64,000 bases of DNA from Okapia johnstoni (lineage: Eukaryota; Chordata; Mammalia; Artiodactyla; Giraffidae). The notes beneath the pieces were generated by a model. It did not search any database and was not told the DNA's origin. It was given only the letters and a program-made list of their open reading frames with translations. Below are positions 1 through 11,157 of the stretch, in pieces (within the stretch, counting starts at the first letter, position 1; every line of letters begins with the position of its first letter). The DNA lies in NCBI GenBank assembly GCA_024291935.2, contig CM044307.1, positions 97,593,461 through 97,657,460 on the forward strand, written 5' to 3'. Made by a program: the position numbers and the translations under genes.

Positions 1-880
1 GTGGTGAAGATCTTTTTTTTTTTATATAGTTCTTCTGTGTATTCTTGCCACCTCTACTTAATATCTTGTGCTTCTGTTAGGTCCATACCATTTCTGTCCT
101 TTATTGTGCCCATCTTTGCATGAAATATTCTCTTGGTATCTCTTTTTCTTGAAGAGAACTCTAGTCTTTTCCATTCTATTGTTTTCCTCTGTTTCTTTGC
201 ATTGATCGCTGAGGAAGGCTTTCTTATCTCTCCTTGCTATTCTTTGGAACTCTGCATTCAAATGGGTATATCTTTCCTTTTCTCCTTTGTCTTTCACGTC
301 TTTTCTTTTCTCAGCTATTTGTAAGGCCTCTTTGGACAATCATTTTTCCTTTTTGCATTTCTTTTTCTTGGGGATGGTCTTGATCACTGCCTTCTGTACA
401 GTGTCACAAACCTCCATCCATAATTCTTCAGGCACTCTATCAGATCTAATCCCTTGAATCTATTTGTCACTTCCACTGTATAATCCTAAGGGATGTGATT
501 TAGGTCATACCTGAATAGTCTAGTGGTTTTCCCTACTTTCTTCAATTTCAGTCTGAATTTGGCAATAAGGTGTTCATGATCTGAGCCACAGTTAGCTCCT
601 GGTATTGTTTTTGCTGACTGTATAGAGCTTCTCCATCTTTGGCTGCAAAGATTATAATCAATCTGATTTTGGTGTTAACCATCTGGTGATGTCCATGTGT
701 AGAGTCCTCTCTTGTGTTGCTGGAAAACAGTGTTTGCTATGACCAGTGCATTCTCTTGGCAAAACTGTGTTAGCCTTTGACCTGCTTCTTTTTGTACTGC
801 AAGGTCAAATGTGTACTCCAAAGCCAAATGACAGCTTGTAGCTTCCTATATATTTATATCCCATCAGCAGTTAGGTAAGC
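1..880 (-). mobile_element. BovB LINE (RTE class), endonuclease to linker region
   Basis: Read on the minus strand this is the middle of the BovB open reading frame, upstream of reverse transcriptase. The frame at 339-58 contains YTHLNAEFQRIARRDKKAF, a stretch I recognise from BovB. The remainder up to about 880 corresponds to the endonuclease part and carries stops and frameshifts. The copy runs off the left edge of the window, so its 3' end is not visible. It is dead as a protein source. Confidence 0.85.
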
Positions 881-1198
881 CATTTATTGAAGCTTCCCTT
901 AACCAGTCCCTCATTTAGGCATGTAGTCTCTGGACAATTCCCTGGTTTTTTTTTTTTTTCCTTAAAAAAATTTTTTTTCCAATTATTGGAATTTCAAGGC
1001 CATGTTGCTAGTAGATGAGAAAGCCAAAATCAAACCAGGCATTCTCTTTCTCGGCCTGGAATCTCAGTCAGTATAGTATGTTTTATAGAAGAATGGATAT
1101 GGGATGAGGATGAGGCAAAACGCTGAGGACAGGACAGAGGTTCCAGTGCACTTGTTCTGAACACCAGTCCAGGGCTCCTCGTGGAGCAGGTGGGGTAC
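881..1198. other. Unassigned spacer with T/A tracts
   Basis: Contains an uninterrupted T run near 947 and an A/T block near 964-980, possibly the remains of a retroposon tail. The rest up to the LTR shows no feature I can name. The 4 bases GTAC at 1195-1198 are the left copy of the LTR target duplication. Confidence 0.4.
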
Positions 1199-1647
1199 TG
1201 TTATCACCGAGTCTAAGATTATACTGCTCACTGCATGACAGGCCAATAACTGAGATATGAGTTCTTGGGACAAGGAATACCGACTTTATTCCAAAAGCCC
1301 AGCTAACCGAGAAGATGGTGGGCTCATGCCCCAAAGAACTATCTTGCCTGAGTTAGAATTCAGACTCCTTTTATACTAAAAGGGGAGGACTTTACTTCGA
1401 GTCAAACACTTCCTGGTTCCCATCAGCCTCCAGAGGGGGTGTATTAATTTCTTCCTCCCTACAGTCATTCACGAGTGGGCTGGTCAACATGTTTCCTGTG
1501 AGCTAAACAAAGGTATTTTAGCTTAATGCTCATTACCTGGGAGGCAGAGTTCCCAGAGATTGGCCATTATGTCTAACTTAAGCTTATAGGCAACATCCCT
1601 CTAGTGACTAACTTGTAATAGAATACAAAATATTCTTCCCTATTACA
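1199..1647 (-). mobile_element. Solo endogenous retrovirus LTR (ERV1/gamma-like)
   Basis: A 449-bp unit with TG...CA ends, flanked by GTAC at 1195-1198 and GTAC at 1648-1651. A 4-bp duplication is typical of gammaretrovirus-like (ERV1) integration. On the minus strand it has a CCAAT box (1559-1563), a TATA box (complement of CCTTTTATAC at 1367-1376) and AATAAA (complement of 1285-1290), in the order expected of U3-R-U5. No internal viral genes flank it, so it is a solo LTR left by recombination. The exact subfamily is not assigned. Confidence 0.82.
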
Positions 1648-1810
1648 GTACCATAATCACATCAATTTATACCATAGTTAAATCTTCAAACTTTATTTTT
1701 GTACACCTTTGGATCCTTATGAAAATAGAATTTTTAGGTAACATATTTTTCCAAAGTTCCCAAAGTAGGGCATACAGGTTGGTATCCCTCTCCCAAGCTG
1801 GGAAACACAC

Positions 1811-2160
1811 CCGTGAACGTGTGCACAAAATCCATATGTTGAAGCCCTGACCCTCAGAGTGATGGAACTGGAGATGGGCCTCTGGGAAGTCATTAGGTTA
1901 GATGAGGTCACAAGATGGGGTTCTCACGACTGAATGAGTGTCCTTATAAGAAGGGGCCAGAGAGCGGGCTACTCGCTTCTACATATGAGGGCACAGCAAG
2001 AAGGCAACCAGCTGAAAACCAGGAAGAAGGGCCTATCCAGACACCAAATCTATGAGCACCTTGAACTCGAACTTCCCAGCCTCTACAACTGTGAGAAATA
2101 AATGTGTTATTTAAGCCATCTCGTCTATGGTATTTTAACTGCCCAAATAGACTGACAATA
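1811..2160 (+). mobile_element. ERVL-MaLR LTR, MLT1 type
   Basis: Follows the MLT1A-like consensus as I remember it: ATCCATATGTTGAAGCCCTGA near 1830, GTCCTTATAAGAAGG near 1940, and the 3' landmark GTGAGAAATAAATGTG near 2092 with its polyadenylation signal, followed by a TTTAAGCC motif. Much older than the neighbouring solo LTR, judging by divergence. No internal region is attached. Confidence 0.8.
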
Positions 2161-2354
2161 AGAAAATTGAGTATTTAGATTTAGAAATGCATTTTCCTAC
2201 AGAAAACTGGATTTAAATAGTAATTCACTTCTGAGGGGAGGCCACTAGCTGAATTCATAATGGAGTTGAAAGAGCAAGTATTTTTAAATGAAAAGACAAT
2301 ATTTTAAAAAACTGTGGCAATATTTTTTTTTCAACAAAACAGGAAAAATAGGCA

Positions 2355-2490
2355 TTAGTCTGTGAGTCGGGAGCCCTGGGTTCAGCCTTCTGCTCTTTGC
2401 TGTCTGGCTGTGTGAATTTAACCAGGTCATTTTACCCCTCCAGCCTTCAATTTCTTCATTTGTAAAATTAAAGCATAGAAGAGGTTACAG
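2355..2490 (+). mobile_element. MIR SINE
   Basis: Shows the MIR core and 3' part: CTGGCTGTGTGAATTTAACC, then CAATTTCTTCATTTGTAAAA. Old, ubiquitous mammalian tRNA-derived SINE with no target duplication left. Confidence 0.75.
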
Positions 2491-3539
2491 TAAAAAGCAT
2501 ACTTTAAAAAATGTCCTTCCCATTCCTATACCCACTTAAAGAAACTGAAGGAAGCTAACTAGACAAGGAAACTCTATCTACACTGTGGCTATGAAAGGCC
2601 CTAACCTCATACACAGTCTCTGAAGAACATTATCCACAAACAGCATCACTAGAAGTCAATTAGCAGAGAAGCCAGGTTCTGATGTTCCTGGGCACATGCA
2701 ACCTGTGGAGATAAAATGGAGGCACCTCTGATTCTACCCAGTCTACAGAAATGAGAGCTTCAGAGGACGAGGTGGACTTTAGGAAAGAGAGCAAACCTCT
2801 TGCTTTGAGTCATTTCCCTACTAAAGGTCTCCAGGAAGTAATGGTGTGTCCAGAAATTCTATTTAGGGTAGGTTACAGGCTGCATAGTGGTTAGAAGATA
2901 AGCCTTAAAGGTGATTGTATAAAGCACAGTATATCAGTCAGACTGAGGAAATGTCAAAGGTTGCCATCAAAGAGTTGGGGATGACGACACTGATGAAATT
3001 ATGGCGTGAGCAATTCCCCAGGTAACTTTCGGCTCTGCCATTGCTGACAATAATGGGACAGAAGGAGGAAGGCTTGAATAAAGGAGACATTTATTATCAT
3101 TTTTTCTTCTTAGAAACTGCTTGGAGAATAATGTAGGGAAAATGCTGAAGACTCAAGCTCAGAGCAACTGACAGCTGTCCCATCCTTTCTGTCTCACTTG
3201 GTGTCCCTCGAGTGACCATAGAGGGGAATCAGGACCACGGAAGCCTCAGAGTTAACGCATGTCATGGTTAATTCCTGTCTAGTGGCTGGTCGGAGAGTTT
3301 TGCAGGTTTTGGCAGGGCCCAGTAACATAATTCTTACTGGTACAGGCAAACAGTGAGGCCAGAGTTCCAGCCCTGTCAGGGTTACTACCCCTTTGGCAAC
3401 TGGCATGAACAACTGCCCAGATACTATTCTCTTTCTGGCTCCAGCTGTAGCTGTGCAGTGGGTGGAAATAGGTATAACCTTCTTTCTTGCGAGACCTCTG
3501 GACACCTAGCTGAAACTTTGGTTATTCGGACAAAACCAC
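2491..3539. other. Unassigned sequence upstream of the 14-3-3 pseudogene
   Basis: About 1 kb with no family I recognise. Short open frames on both strands around 3194-3670 have no familiar motif. The last part could include 5' untranslated sequence of the pseudogene that follows, but I cannot show this. Confidence 0.35.
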
Positions 3540-4445
3540 AGCTCTGGCTGAAAACCAAGATGAAAACCCACTGGAGCTATCCAATGAGAACACAACCTAC
3601 TCTGGGAAAGGGGGGTACAAGGACATCCTCGGGGACACAAGTCTACCTGGAGAGTTATCTTGAGCTTTGAGCAAAAAACAAACACTTCTGACAAGAATTG
3701 CAGCTGATTAAGAACTATTGGGGAAAGGCAGAGTCTGAACTGAGAACCATCTGCACCACCGTCCTGAGATTGTTGGATAGTTAATGTCACAGCCAATGCA
3801 GCTAACCCAGAGAGTGATCTTTTATCTGAAAATGGAGACTACTTCCAGTTCCCCTGTTGCATAAGGTGATGATCAAAAACAAGCTATAGACAATTCCCAA
3901 GGAGCTTCCCAGAAGGCATTAGATATGCATATGGAATAGATGCAACCTACTCACCCAATCGACCTTGGGCTGGCTCTTAGCTTTTCTATAGTTTACTATG
4001 AAATCCTGAGCAACCCAGACTTTGCCTGCATAGTGGCTGAAACCACTTTTGGTGAAGCCATGATAGAATCTGATGTACTGAATGAAGACTCAGACAAAAA
4101 CATCCTCATCATGCAATAGCTTAGAGACAACCTAACACTATGGACATCAGACAAGGCAGGAATGTGAAGTCCAGAGTGGACAGAAAGCTAAATGTATACA
4201 GAGTGTCATCTTTTTTTCCTTCAAGAAAACTTGTTACACATCTCCATTGCTCATTCCACTTGGATTCTCTACGGCAAAGAAACCCATTCAGTGTATGAAC
4301 TACTGAAATTTTACAATGTATATGGACTACACTTTCTTAGACTGTGTTTTACTTACACGGATCAATCTCATGACCATCTCTTATTCAGATGTAAATGATA
4401 TTCATTAAGTGTTGTATGGAATAAAATGGGCATTTTAAAACTAGG
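3540..4445 (+). pseudogene. YWHAQ: Processed pseudogene of a 14-3-3 protein, closest to theta
   Basis: 14-3-3 proteins are dimeric adaptors that bind phosphoserine/threonine motifs. The plus strand encodes a broken copy of roughly the C-terminal 200 residues with no introns. Recognisable pieces in order: ELSNE (3574), YKDI (3616), WRV with EQKT and TSDK (3648 on), LQLIKNYW and [10 protein letters not shown] (about 3700-3780), NPES and GDYF (about 3810-3845), [46 protein letters not shown] (about 3885-4160). NSQGA, LNEDS and the ...NP..AC segment favour theta over zeta or beta. Frameshifts and in-frame stops (for example TAG after MHME and after LIMQ) kill it. Sequence after the coding part resembles YWHAQ 3' UTR, with AATAAA at 4420-4425. 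The N-terminal end is unclear; no poly(A) tail or target duplication is evident. Confidence 0.85.
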
Positions 4446-4543
4446 AAATAAGTGGAACGTAAGGCAGACTTCCACTGCCCTAGAAACACTCCCAGGAGAA
4501 ATAAGATTTTAGGGACGATGCTGAGTCAGGCAGTTCTCTGCGC

Positions 4544-4563
4544 TGGTCAGCAGGTGGCGTCAG
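4544..4563 (+). promoter_or_regulatory. CTCF-like motif
   Basis: TGGTCAGCAGGTGGCGTCAG resembles the CTCF core consensus (CCASNAGRKGGCR type) with the first core C changed to T. A single short motif like this can occur by chance, so occupancy is not implied. Confidence 0.3.
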
Positions 4564-4775
4564 AGTAGCTTGGATGCCAACGGAAACAAAGGGTGGGAAT
4601 CAATACTCAGGATAAAGGCAGTCTTTGGGTGAACGTGCGGGGAGACAGTGTGACTGGTTGCTTATACTTGAATACGTCTTAACTCTAAACTGTTCATTGG
4701 TTGAAGCGACGAACATCTCCAGATACAACTAAAAGTTGGTTTCCTCCCTGTAAAATGGATATAAAAGTGATACCT

Positions 4776-5043
4776 GGGTTTCCCTGGTGGCACAGTGGTA
4801 AAGAATCTGCCTACCAACGCAGGAGACGTGGGTTCCATCCCTGATCTGGGAAGATCCCACATGCCGCAGAGCAGCCAAGGTCCTGCACCACAGGACCTCT
4901 GAGCCTGTGCCCCAGAGCCACAGAGCCTCAACTACTGAAGCCCTCGCCTCCGAGAGCCTTTGCTCCACGAGAGAAGCCACCACAATGAGAGGCCTGCTTG
5001 CTGCAGCGAAGACCCAGCATAGCCAAAAACAAAGTTACTTCTA
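4776..5043 (+). mobile_element. tRNA-Glu-derived SINE (CHR type)
   Basis: Begins TTTCCCTGGTGGCACAGTGG, with a degenerate B box near 4830 and the long CHR-type tail (GATCCCACATGCCGCAGAGC onward). Flanked by AAAAGTGATACCT at 4763-4775 and AAAAGTGATGCCT at 5044-5056, a 13-bp target duplication with one mismatch. It interrupts otherwise unassigned DNA. Confidence 0.9.
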
Positions 5044-5056
5044 AAAAGTGATGCCT

Positions 5057-6309
5057 ACTTCATAGCATTATGGTGAGCAGAGATGAGTTGATCATGTAAA
5101 CATAACCACGCAGATTACAGAGGAAAGTTATGCTCCATAAATATCAGTCACTGGGACTCTGCACAGTCACCATGAGGCATGTGTAATATCAACAAGTATT
5201 AGCGGATACACAATTGGACAGGATGCTCACAAGCCTGATACTTATAGCTCAGAGATGAGTGCTAAAATATCCATAGTACAGATTGGTAAGGGAATAATCA
5301 TTTATACTGGTAATGGGACTCTTTACAAGTGCATAACCTCAGGAGTTCATTGAAATGGCATCTCTCTGAGTATCATTTAGAGCTTATATGTATGTCGTTG
5401 AGTCTTTCCAGAGAGGTATGTAAGTATTACAAACCCAGACAAACTTCTCTGAGTTTATTCCTCAGATAAGAATTGTGCAGTCCCTACTGTGGTCAGTTCT
5501 GCCCACACACAGGTGTATGGCTTTGTGAACGAAGTTCTAGCATCACCCACAATGCCACTTAGAGAAAGGGCTGGAATTAGTCTTGTTGTTTTAAGCTAGG
5601 TATTCAGGGGACCAAAGGAGAACTCTGGAGTACTTGCTCAACCATCGAGCTGCAGTTCCCCTTCTTAACTTTGACTCTATGAGTTCAGATCTTAGGAGAG
5701 GGCTTCTTCCTGGTTTCCTGACTTTTATTCCAATTTTTCCTAAGAATGTAACTCATTCATGGACCCCAGCTATTACCTTAACAATCTGCCTATACATTTC
5801 CCCCCTCTTATCTTGATACCCAAACTATGCCACTGTTCCTCAGATGTGAATGAGATTCTGCTTCGAACCCCTGGAACAACTATAGATCCCTCTGGAAAAA
5901 CCCTCACTGCCCCTCTGACAAATACCGCTATAGTCAGAAAGGTGGTAACAATAGTAACCTCCGTTCTTTGATGTGGACCCCAGCACGGGTTAACCCTGCA
6001 GTCTCCACACCACTTCAGACCCTGTTATTGGGACTACTGACCAGACCAGCAAAATCTGGCCAAGCTGCCAGGTTAGCCCTCCCTTTCCTTGCCCATTTCC
6101 ACTTTCCTTTCCTTCTTTCCCTCCCGGCTCAGAAAGCCTTATTCAATGCTGACAGGAAGAGAAGATTGGCATGGGGTAAGAGAGAAGCAGATATGATAAA
6201 GAAGAGAAGGAATAAGAATACTTTTAGCTCTGAGATGTTAATGCTATGCATAAGAAATGGAAAATAAACAAAATGATCTTGAAATTTTAACATGAGGGGG
6301 AAAAAGTAA
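5057..6309. other. Unassigned 1.25-kb stretch
   Basis: No repeat family or coding motif recognised. Overlapping short frames at 5634-6267 contain no known domain and change frame without splice logic, so I do not call a gene. Confidence 0.4.
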
Positions 6310-6510
6310 TTTCATAGAGGCAGTATGGAAATAAAATGGGATTTAGCTGTGCTTGAGTCCTGCCTCTTCCACTTGCAGGTTAAGTGACTTTGTGCAGTGA
6401 CTTTAAGCTCTCTGAGTCTCAGTTTCCTTATGCCTAAATTGGGGTCATAAAAAGTTTATTGTGTAGTGTTGTGAAGATTAAATGAGATAAGCCATGCAAA
6501 AGTGCTCTGT
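6310..6510 (+). mobile_element. MIR SINE
   Basis: Core around TTAAGTGACTTTGTGCAGTG and 3' part TCTGAGTCTCAGTTTCC, followed by GAAGATTAAATGAGATAAG, which matches the MIR 3' end. Confidence 0.8.
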
Positions 6511-7157
6511 TTTGGGGTCATAGCTCTACTGCCGATGGTAATTCCTAGATTGCAAGTTGAAAAGTAAGCCCTGTGGGCTGGATTTGGCTTAGAGATGTTT
6601 TGTTTAACTTTGTATCAGGAGTCTCTGAGACTAGCCCCAAGTTCAATGATTCAGCATATAGTCATACTCATGGCTATGACTTCTCATGGCAAAGGATACA
6701 AAGCCAGATCAGCAAAGGAAAAAGCTCATGGGGCGCCACACAAGTGTTGAAGGGTCCTCTCCACGGAGTCACACAGGACATGCTCAACTGCCCCATCAGT
6801 AAATGGTGACAACACATGAGAAATGCTGCCAACCAAGAAGATCCTCCGAGATTTAGCACCCAAGGTTTTACTGGTGGCTGGTCATGTAGGCAGGCTTTGC
6901 CAGGCGTGTACTAAAATCCCATACTCCCAGAAGGAAGGTAGGTGCTTGGCACAGGCCATATGGTTTGCAAAAACAGTTTAGCCCAGTGAGTCATTATTAC
7001 CAGCTCTGGGAAAGCTGGGAGCGAAATTCAAGTTCCTAGATGCCAGCCAAGGGTCACCTACGTAGGTAGGAGGCCTTTCTAAGAAAAAGCAGTTGGGCCT
7101 GCTATATTAGCTCATTGTTTTGCACAAACCTGTGCAGTGTTTGCCCATGTGGTATTG
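6511..7157. other. Unassigned stretch
   Basis: No recognised feature. Short antisense frames at 6573-6859 lack known motifs. Confidence 0.35.
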
Positions 7158-7246
7158 TTTCTTTCTCTTTTTCTCTCTCGTCCTTCTTCCCTCCCTTCCT
7201 CCTTCCATTCCTTCTTTCCTCTTTCCTTCCTTCCTTTCCTTCATTG
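7158..7246 (+). repeat. Polypyrimidine (TTCC/TTTC)n tract
   Basis: Almost pure C/T for about 90 bases, dominated by CTTCC and CTTTC units. Low-complexity tract; able in principle to form a triplex. Confidence 0.85.
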
Positions 7247-7959
7247 CCATCCTTCAGAACTTAAGAAATTTTACCCAGGATTTCCAATTTCTTGTGTAAA
7301 ATCAGATGTGTAGTAACAATAGATCCGTAGGCCCACATGGCAATAATTGATACTCCCCTTTAAATAAGGCTTAAATTAACCCTAGTCTTCACCACTGTCT
7401 ATAGTTTTCCCCACAGTTGTGTGCCAATTGCCTTTTAATGTCATGCTTCTGTGACTCTGGCCGTGAGCTGCTTAAACCAAGAGTGGCCCACTGACCAGAG
7501 TGCAAGCAAAGGAAGCAGTCGTGTGGAATACCACTGAGTCATGATAATGAACAACAGTGCAAAAGAGTCAGGTTCATGAATTCCTGTTGTTGACATCCTC
7601 AAAATGTCTTAAATCCAGAACTCCTCCCTAGCACTTCCTATTATAGCAATTACTTATGGTATTCTGGAATTGACATGACAACATTTTTATTGTTATATAC
7701 AATAACAACTTTATTGTTCACCCTTTCATGTCAGTTAACTTCAATCAGTCTTTGTTCCTATCCACCTAAAGATTACCAACTAGAGTAATGATAATATATC
7801 AATAAATAAAACATTATATATATTCTACTTTATAAATGTTAAGTCATTATCATCCCTGCCAAGACTTGTTAGAGTGAATTAACATATATCAACAGAAAGG
7901 TAAACCTTATTCAAAGGAAAGAGATGCAATGAATATTCAAGTAGGTCTACACATGAATG
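7247..7959. other. AT-rich unassigned stretch
   Basis: Includes an inverted-repeat-like segment around 7685-7720 (TTTTTATTGTTATATAC followed by AATAACAAC). Otherwise nothing nameable. Confidence 0.35.
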
Positions 7960-8095
7960 TATCCACTTATTTACTAAACAAATGTTTGCTGAATACCTAC
8001 CATGTGTACAAAATAATGCTAGGTATAAAAATTTATTTTTACATTCTAGGACCTAGAAAAGTACCTGGTATGGCATCTAGATTTAAGAAATATCT
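7960..8095 (-). mobile_element. L2 LINE 3' end
   Basis: Antisense L2 signature: AACAAATGTTTGCTGAATAC, then CTACCATGTG and GCTAGGTA. Confidence 0.65.
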
Positions 8096-8529
8096 CCTGA
8101 CTTAATAAATAAAGTTCACCTAGGAGATCAAGAAACCCAAGGCTAGAGATAGTGAAACTAATTTTGTTCAGTATGAAAAGGGGAAACTGGAAGTGATATT
8201 TTTATAGGAGTATGCTGCATGCCATCTAACCAGATAAATGTTCTAGAACCTGCTTTTTGAATTCTAGCTATCAAACTGGCACAGAGACTAGTAACAGAGG
8301 AGGAACTGAAACGATTCCAAGGTTCCATTTTATCACAAGCAGAGAATTTGAAAAATTCTTTACTTAGCTCCATGATAATTTCATTCCTTAGAAGACAGAG
8401 GAATTAGGGGGACTAGATATTCTAGATATGACTTTTACTAATAAGGAAAAACTGTTATGTAAAAGCTACAAGAATATCAAGAAAAAATATCAAGAGGTCG
8501 TGTCATATCAGAGTTGGACACTGGGAGTG

Positions 8530-8885
8530 GAGTTTGAGTTATAAGTTTTTAGTTGTAAGTGGCAGGAATCCAATTCCAATTGGCTCAGGCACAGTTGGAT
8601 CCAGGTTTTCAAATGAAGTCACCAGGAATCAGTATTTCCCTGTTGGTTTTATTTGCTTTCCTGGGTTCTGGCTTCATTCTCAAGACAGGGTCACCTCTCG
8701 CAGTGGCAAGATGATCTCTAATCTCTGAGCTTATGTCCTATGAGGCAATCAACCTCATTAGAAAAAACATCTCTTCCCCAGTAGTTTCCAAGAAGTCTTG
8801 AATTTGAGCATCATTGGATAAGCTTGTATTGTGGACCCATCCCTATATCAATTATCTGATCTGTGTGGGGGCTGGGAATAGGTAC
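8530..8885 (+). repeat. Old dispersed repeat, family not assigned
   Basis: The text AGTTGTAAGTGGCAGGAATCC, CAAGACAGGGTCACCTCTCG and CAGTGGCAAGATGATCTC follows a pattern I have seen dispersed in mammalian genomes, but I cannot name the family with confidence. Confidence 0.35.
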
Positions 8886-9061
8886 ATACCAGGAAAATGT
8901 TAGGTCTGAAGCTGAGGAGGTAAAGTCAGCACAAATCAACTGAAAAGGAATGGTCCCATGAAGGAAAAGTAAGGGTCCCCTCTAAGAATCGAAGGTGCTA
9001 GGGATTCATTCATTCATTCATTCAACAAAAATATTTTACTGAGTGCCTACTCTGAGAGTTG

Positions 9062-9148
9062 GTGATAGACAGGGAGGCCTGGCATGCTGCAGTCCATGGG
9101 GTCGCAAAGAGTTGGACATGACTTAGCAACTGAACTGAACTGAATGTA
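9062..9148 (+). mobile_element. BovB 3' end fragment
   Basis: About 85 bases ending GACTTAGCAACTGAACTGAA, the BovB 3' terminus. Strongly 5'-truncated and inserted in the L2 copy. Confidence 0.8.
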
Positions 9149-9282
9149 TGTATGTCTATTGTATATTCCAGGTATATATTCCAGTGAATAATATAGAAAA
9201 AGTTCCTGCTCTAGAGGATGTTACATTCCAGTGGGGGTGAGGGAGAAAAACAACAAACAGCTACGTCAATAAACTATGTTAT

Positions 9283-9462
9283 GGGGCTTCATGGTGGTCC
9301 ACTGCCTAAGACTCTGTGCTCCCAATGCAAAGGGCCTGGGTTTGAACCCTGGTCAGGGGACTAGATCACACATGCTGCAGCTAAGAGTTTGCATGCCACA
9401 ATTAAAAGATTCCACATGCTGCAACTAAGACCAGGCACAACCAAACAAGTAAGTATTTAAAC
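9283..9462 (+). mobile_element. tRNA-derived SINE
   Basis: GGGCTTCATGGTGGTCCACTG head, B-box-like GGTTTGAACCC at about 9340, then CATGCTGCAGCTAAG tail units and an A-rich end. Diverged. Confidence 0.75.
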
Positions 9463-9974
9463 AAAAAATCATGCCATATTTCAGTGATTATATGTGCTGT
9501 GAAGAAAAATATCACAGTACATATAAGAGGAATGGAAATTGCTGGGAAGAAGGTTGCTGCAATCTTATGCAGGGTTATCACTGAGAAGGGGACATGTGAG
9601 CCAAAGCAGACAAGACAATGAACTCTCTGAATATCTGGGTGAAAGGGAAAGAAAAGAGCAGTACATATGTGGTTTTGTACCTTGCACAGTGAGCCAGGGA
9701 AGAGTAGATGAGGTCAAAGATTGTAAAATGTCTTGTAGGCTACTGATTCTGATATTACTCTGAGTTGAGAAGCTACTGGAGGGCTTGAGCAGGTTAGTGA
9801 CATGATCTAGTTGACATTTTAAAATGTAGATCAAAGGGAGAAAGCAGGAGATTAGGTAAGAGATTAGTGTAATCATCCAGATTAGAGATACTAATGCTTT
9901 AGAACAAGATGATAACAGTGGACCTGGTTAAAAGAGGTCAGATGCTGGAAATATTTTCAAGGCAGTGGATTTGG

Positions 9975-10032
9975 TGGGGGGGTGGGGAAGTGGGGGAGGT
10001 AGGGGGGGGTGGGGAGGTGGGGGGGTGGGTAT
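9975..10032 (+). repeat. G-rich tract inside L2
   Basis: About 60 bases with many separate runs of three to eight G, interrupted by single T or A. At the same place the L2 consensus is only moderately G-rich, so the tract looks expanded. It fits the pattern for G-quadruplex formation on the plus strand. Confidence 0.8.
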
Positions 10033-10282
10033 AGTGAGGGAAAGTATTAAGGATAACTGAGATTTTTGACCAGAGTGATTGGAAGCCTGGAGTTGTCATT
10101 AACTGAGATGCAGAAAACTGTAGAAGCAACAGGTCTGTAGGAGAACAGGAGTTCCACTGAAGACATATTAAATTTGAGGTACTTTCATGATTCAGATTGG
10201 AGATGTTGACAGGCAGTAGAATGTATGAGCATGGGATCGAGTGAGAGTCCCTGGCTACAGAGTTATTAGTATATAGATGGTC

Positions 10283-10493
10283 CCTGTCCTGTTTGTCACT
10301 CAGTTTTGTCCGACTCTTTGTGACCCCGTGGACTGCAGCCCACCAGGCTCCTCTGTCCGTGGGATTCTCCAGGCAAGAATACTGAAGTGGGTTGCCATTT
10401 CCTTCTCCAGGGGATCTTCCTGACCCAGGGATCGAACCAGGGTTTCCTGCATTGCAGGCAGGTTCTTTACCATCTAAGCCACCAGGGAAGCTC
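10283..10493 (-). mobile_element. Bov-tA SINE
   Basis: Full unit on the minus strand: tRNA head at right (complement of CTAAGCCACCAGGGAAGCTC), B box as GGATCGAACC at 10429, BovB-derived tail at left. It abuts the next SINE directly. Confidence 0.9.
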
Positions 10494-10664
10494 AAATATT
10501 TATTTGGCGGCATCAGATCTTTGTGTCCCATGGGATCTTTCATTGTAGTGCAGGCTTAGTTGCTCCATAGCATGTGGGACCTTAATTCCCTGACTAGGGA
10601 TCAAACATGTGTCCCCTGCATTGCAAAGAGGATTCTTAACCACTGGGCTACCAGGCAAGTTCCT
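10494..10664 (-). mobile_element. tRNA-derived SINE
   Basis: A-rich tail at left (AAATATTTATTTGG in antisense) and head at right (GGCTACCAGGCAAGTTCC). Same strand as the preceding Bov-tA and immediately next to it. L2 resumes near 10667. Confidence 0.8.
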
Positions 10665-11157
10665 ACAGGTGGCATTTAACACCATAAGACTGGATAAGGC
10701 CACTGAAGGAGAGTATGAAGATCAACAGTTCCCAGAATGAGGTACTTCAGTGTTTAGACATCAGGGTAATGATAAGGAATCAGCTGAGGAGACTGGAGGC
10801 TGAGAAGAAGCAGCCACTCTCGATAAGGGCTGAAAAGAATGAGAAATCCTGGAAGCAAAGGAAATCAAATGCTTCAAGGAGAAAGAGATCACTGTCAAAT
10901 GAAGGGAGGTCAAGTGAAAATGACTGACCTTTGGATTTAACTATACGGAGGCCTTGACTTGAACAGTTTAAATGGTATAAGGTGAAAAAAAAAAAACCTA
11001 TTGGAGTCTCTTCAAAAGAGAATGAGAAGAAAGGAATTTGGAGACTATAAATGTTAAAAACAAATACAACACAGTTTATTTCCACGTGTTTTGCCATAAG
11101 AAGGAGCAGAGGAATGGGGTAGTAGCTAGAAGAGGGATATCAAGAGAAGCTGTTTTT

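Noticed and set aside
1064..1334. Retroviral open frames on the minus strand beside the LTR
   Set aside because: They overlap the LTR itself and its non-viral flank; the GTAC duplication shows that no internal proviral sequence is attached.
9938..10543. 201-residue minus-strand frame
   Set aside because: It crosses a Bov-tA, L2 antisense text and the G-rich tract; the apparent proline/serine/threonine-rich end is the complement of the G runs.
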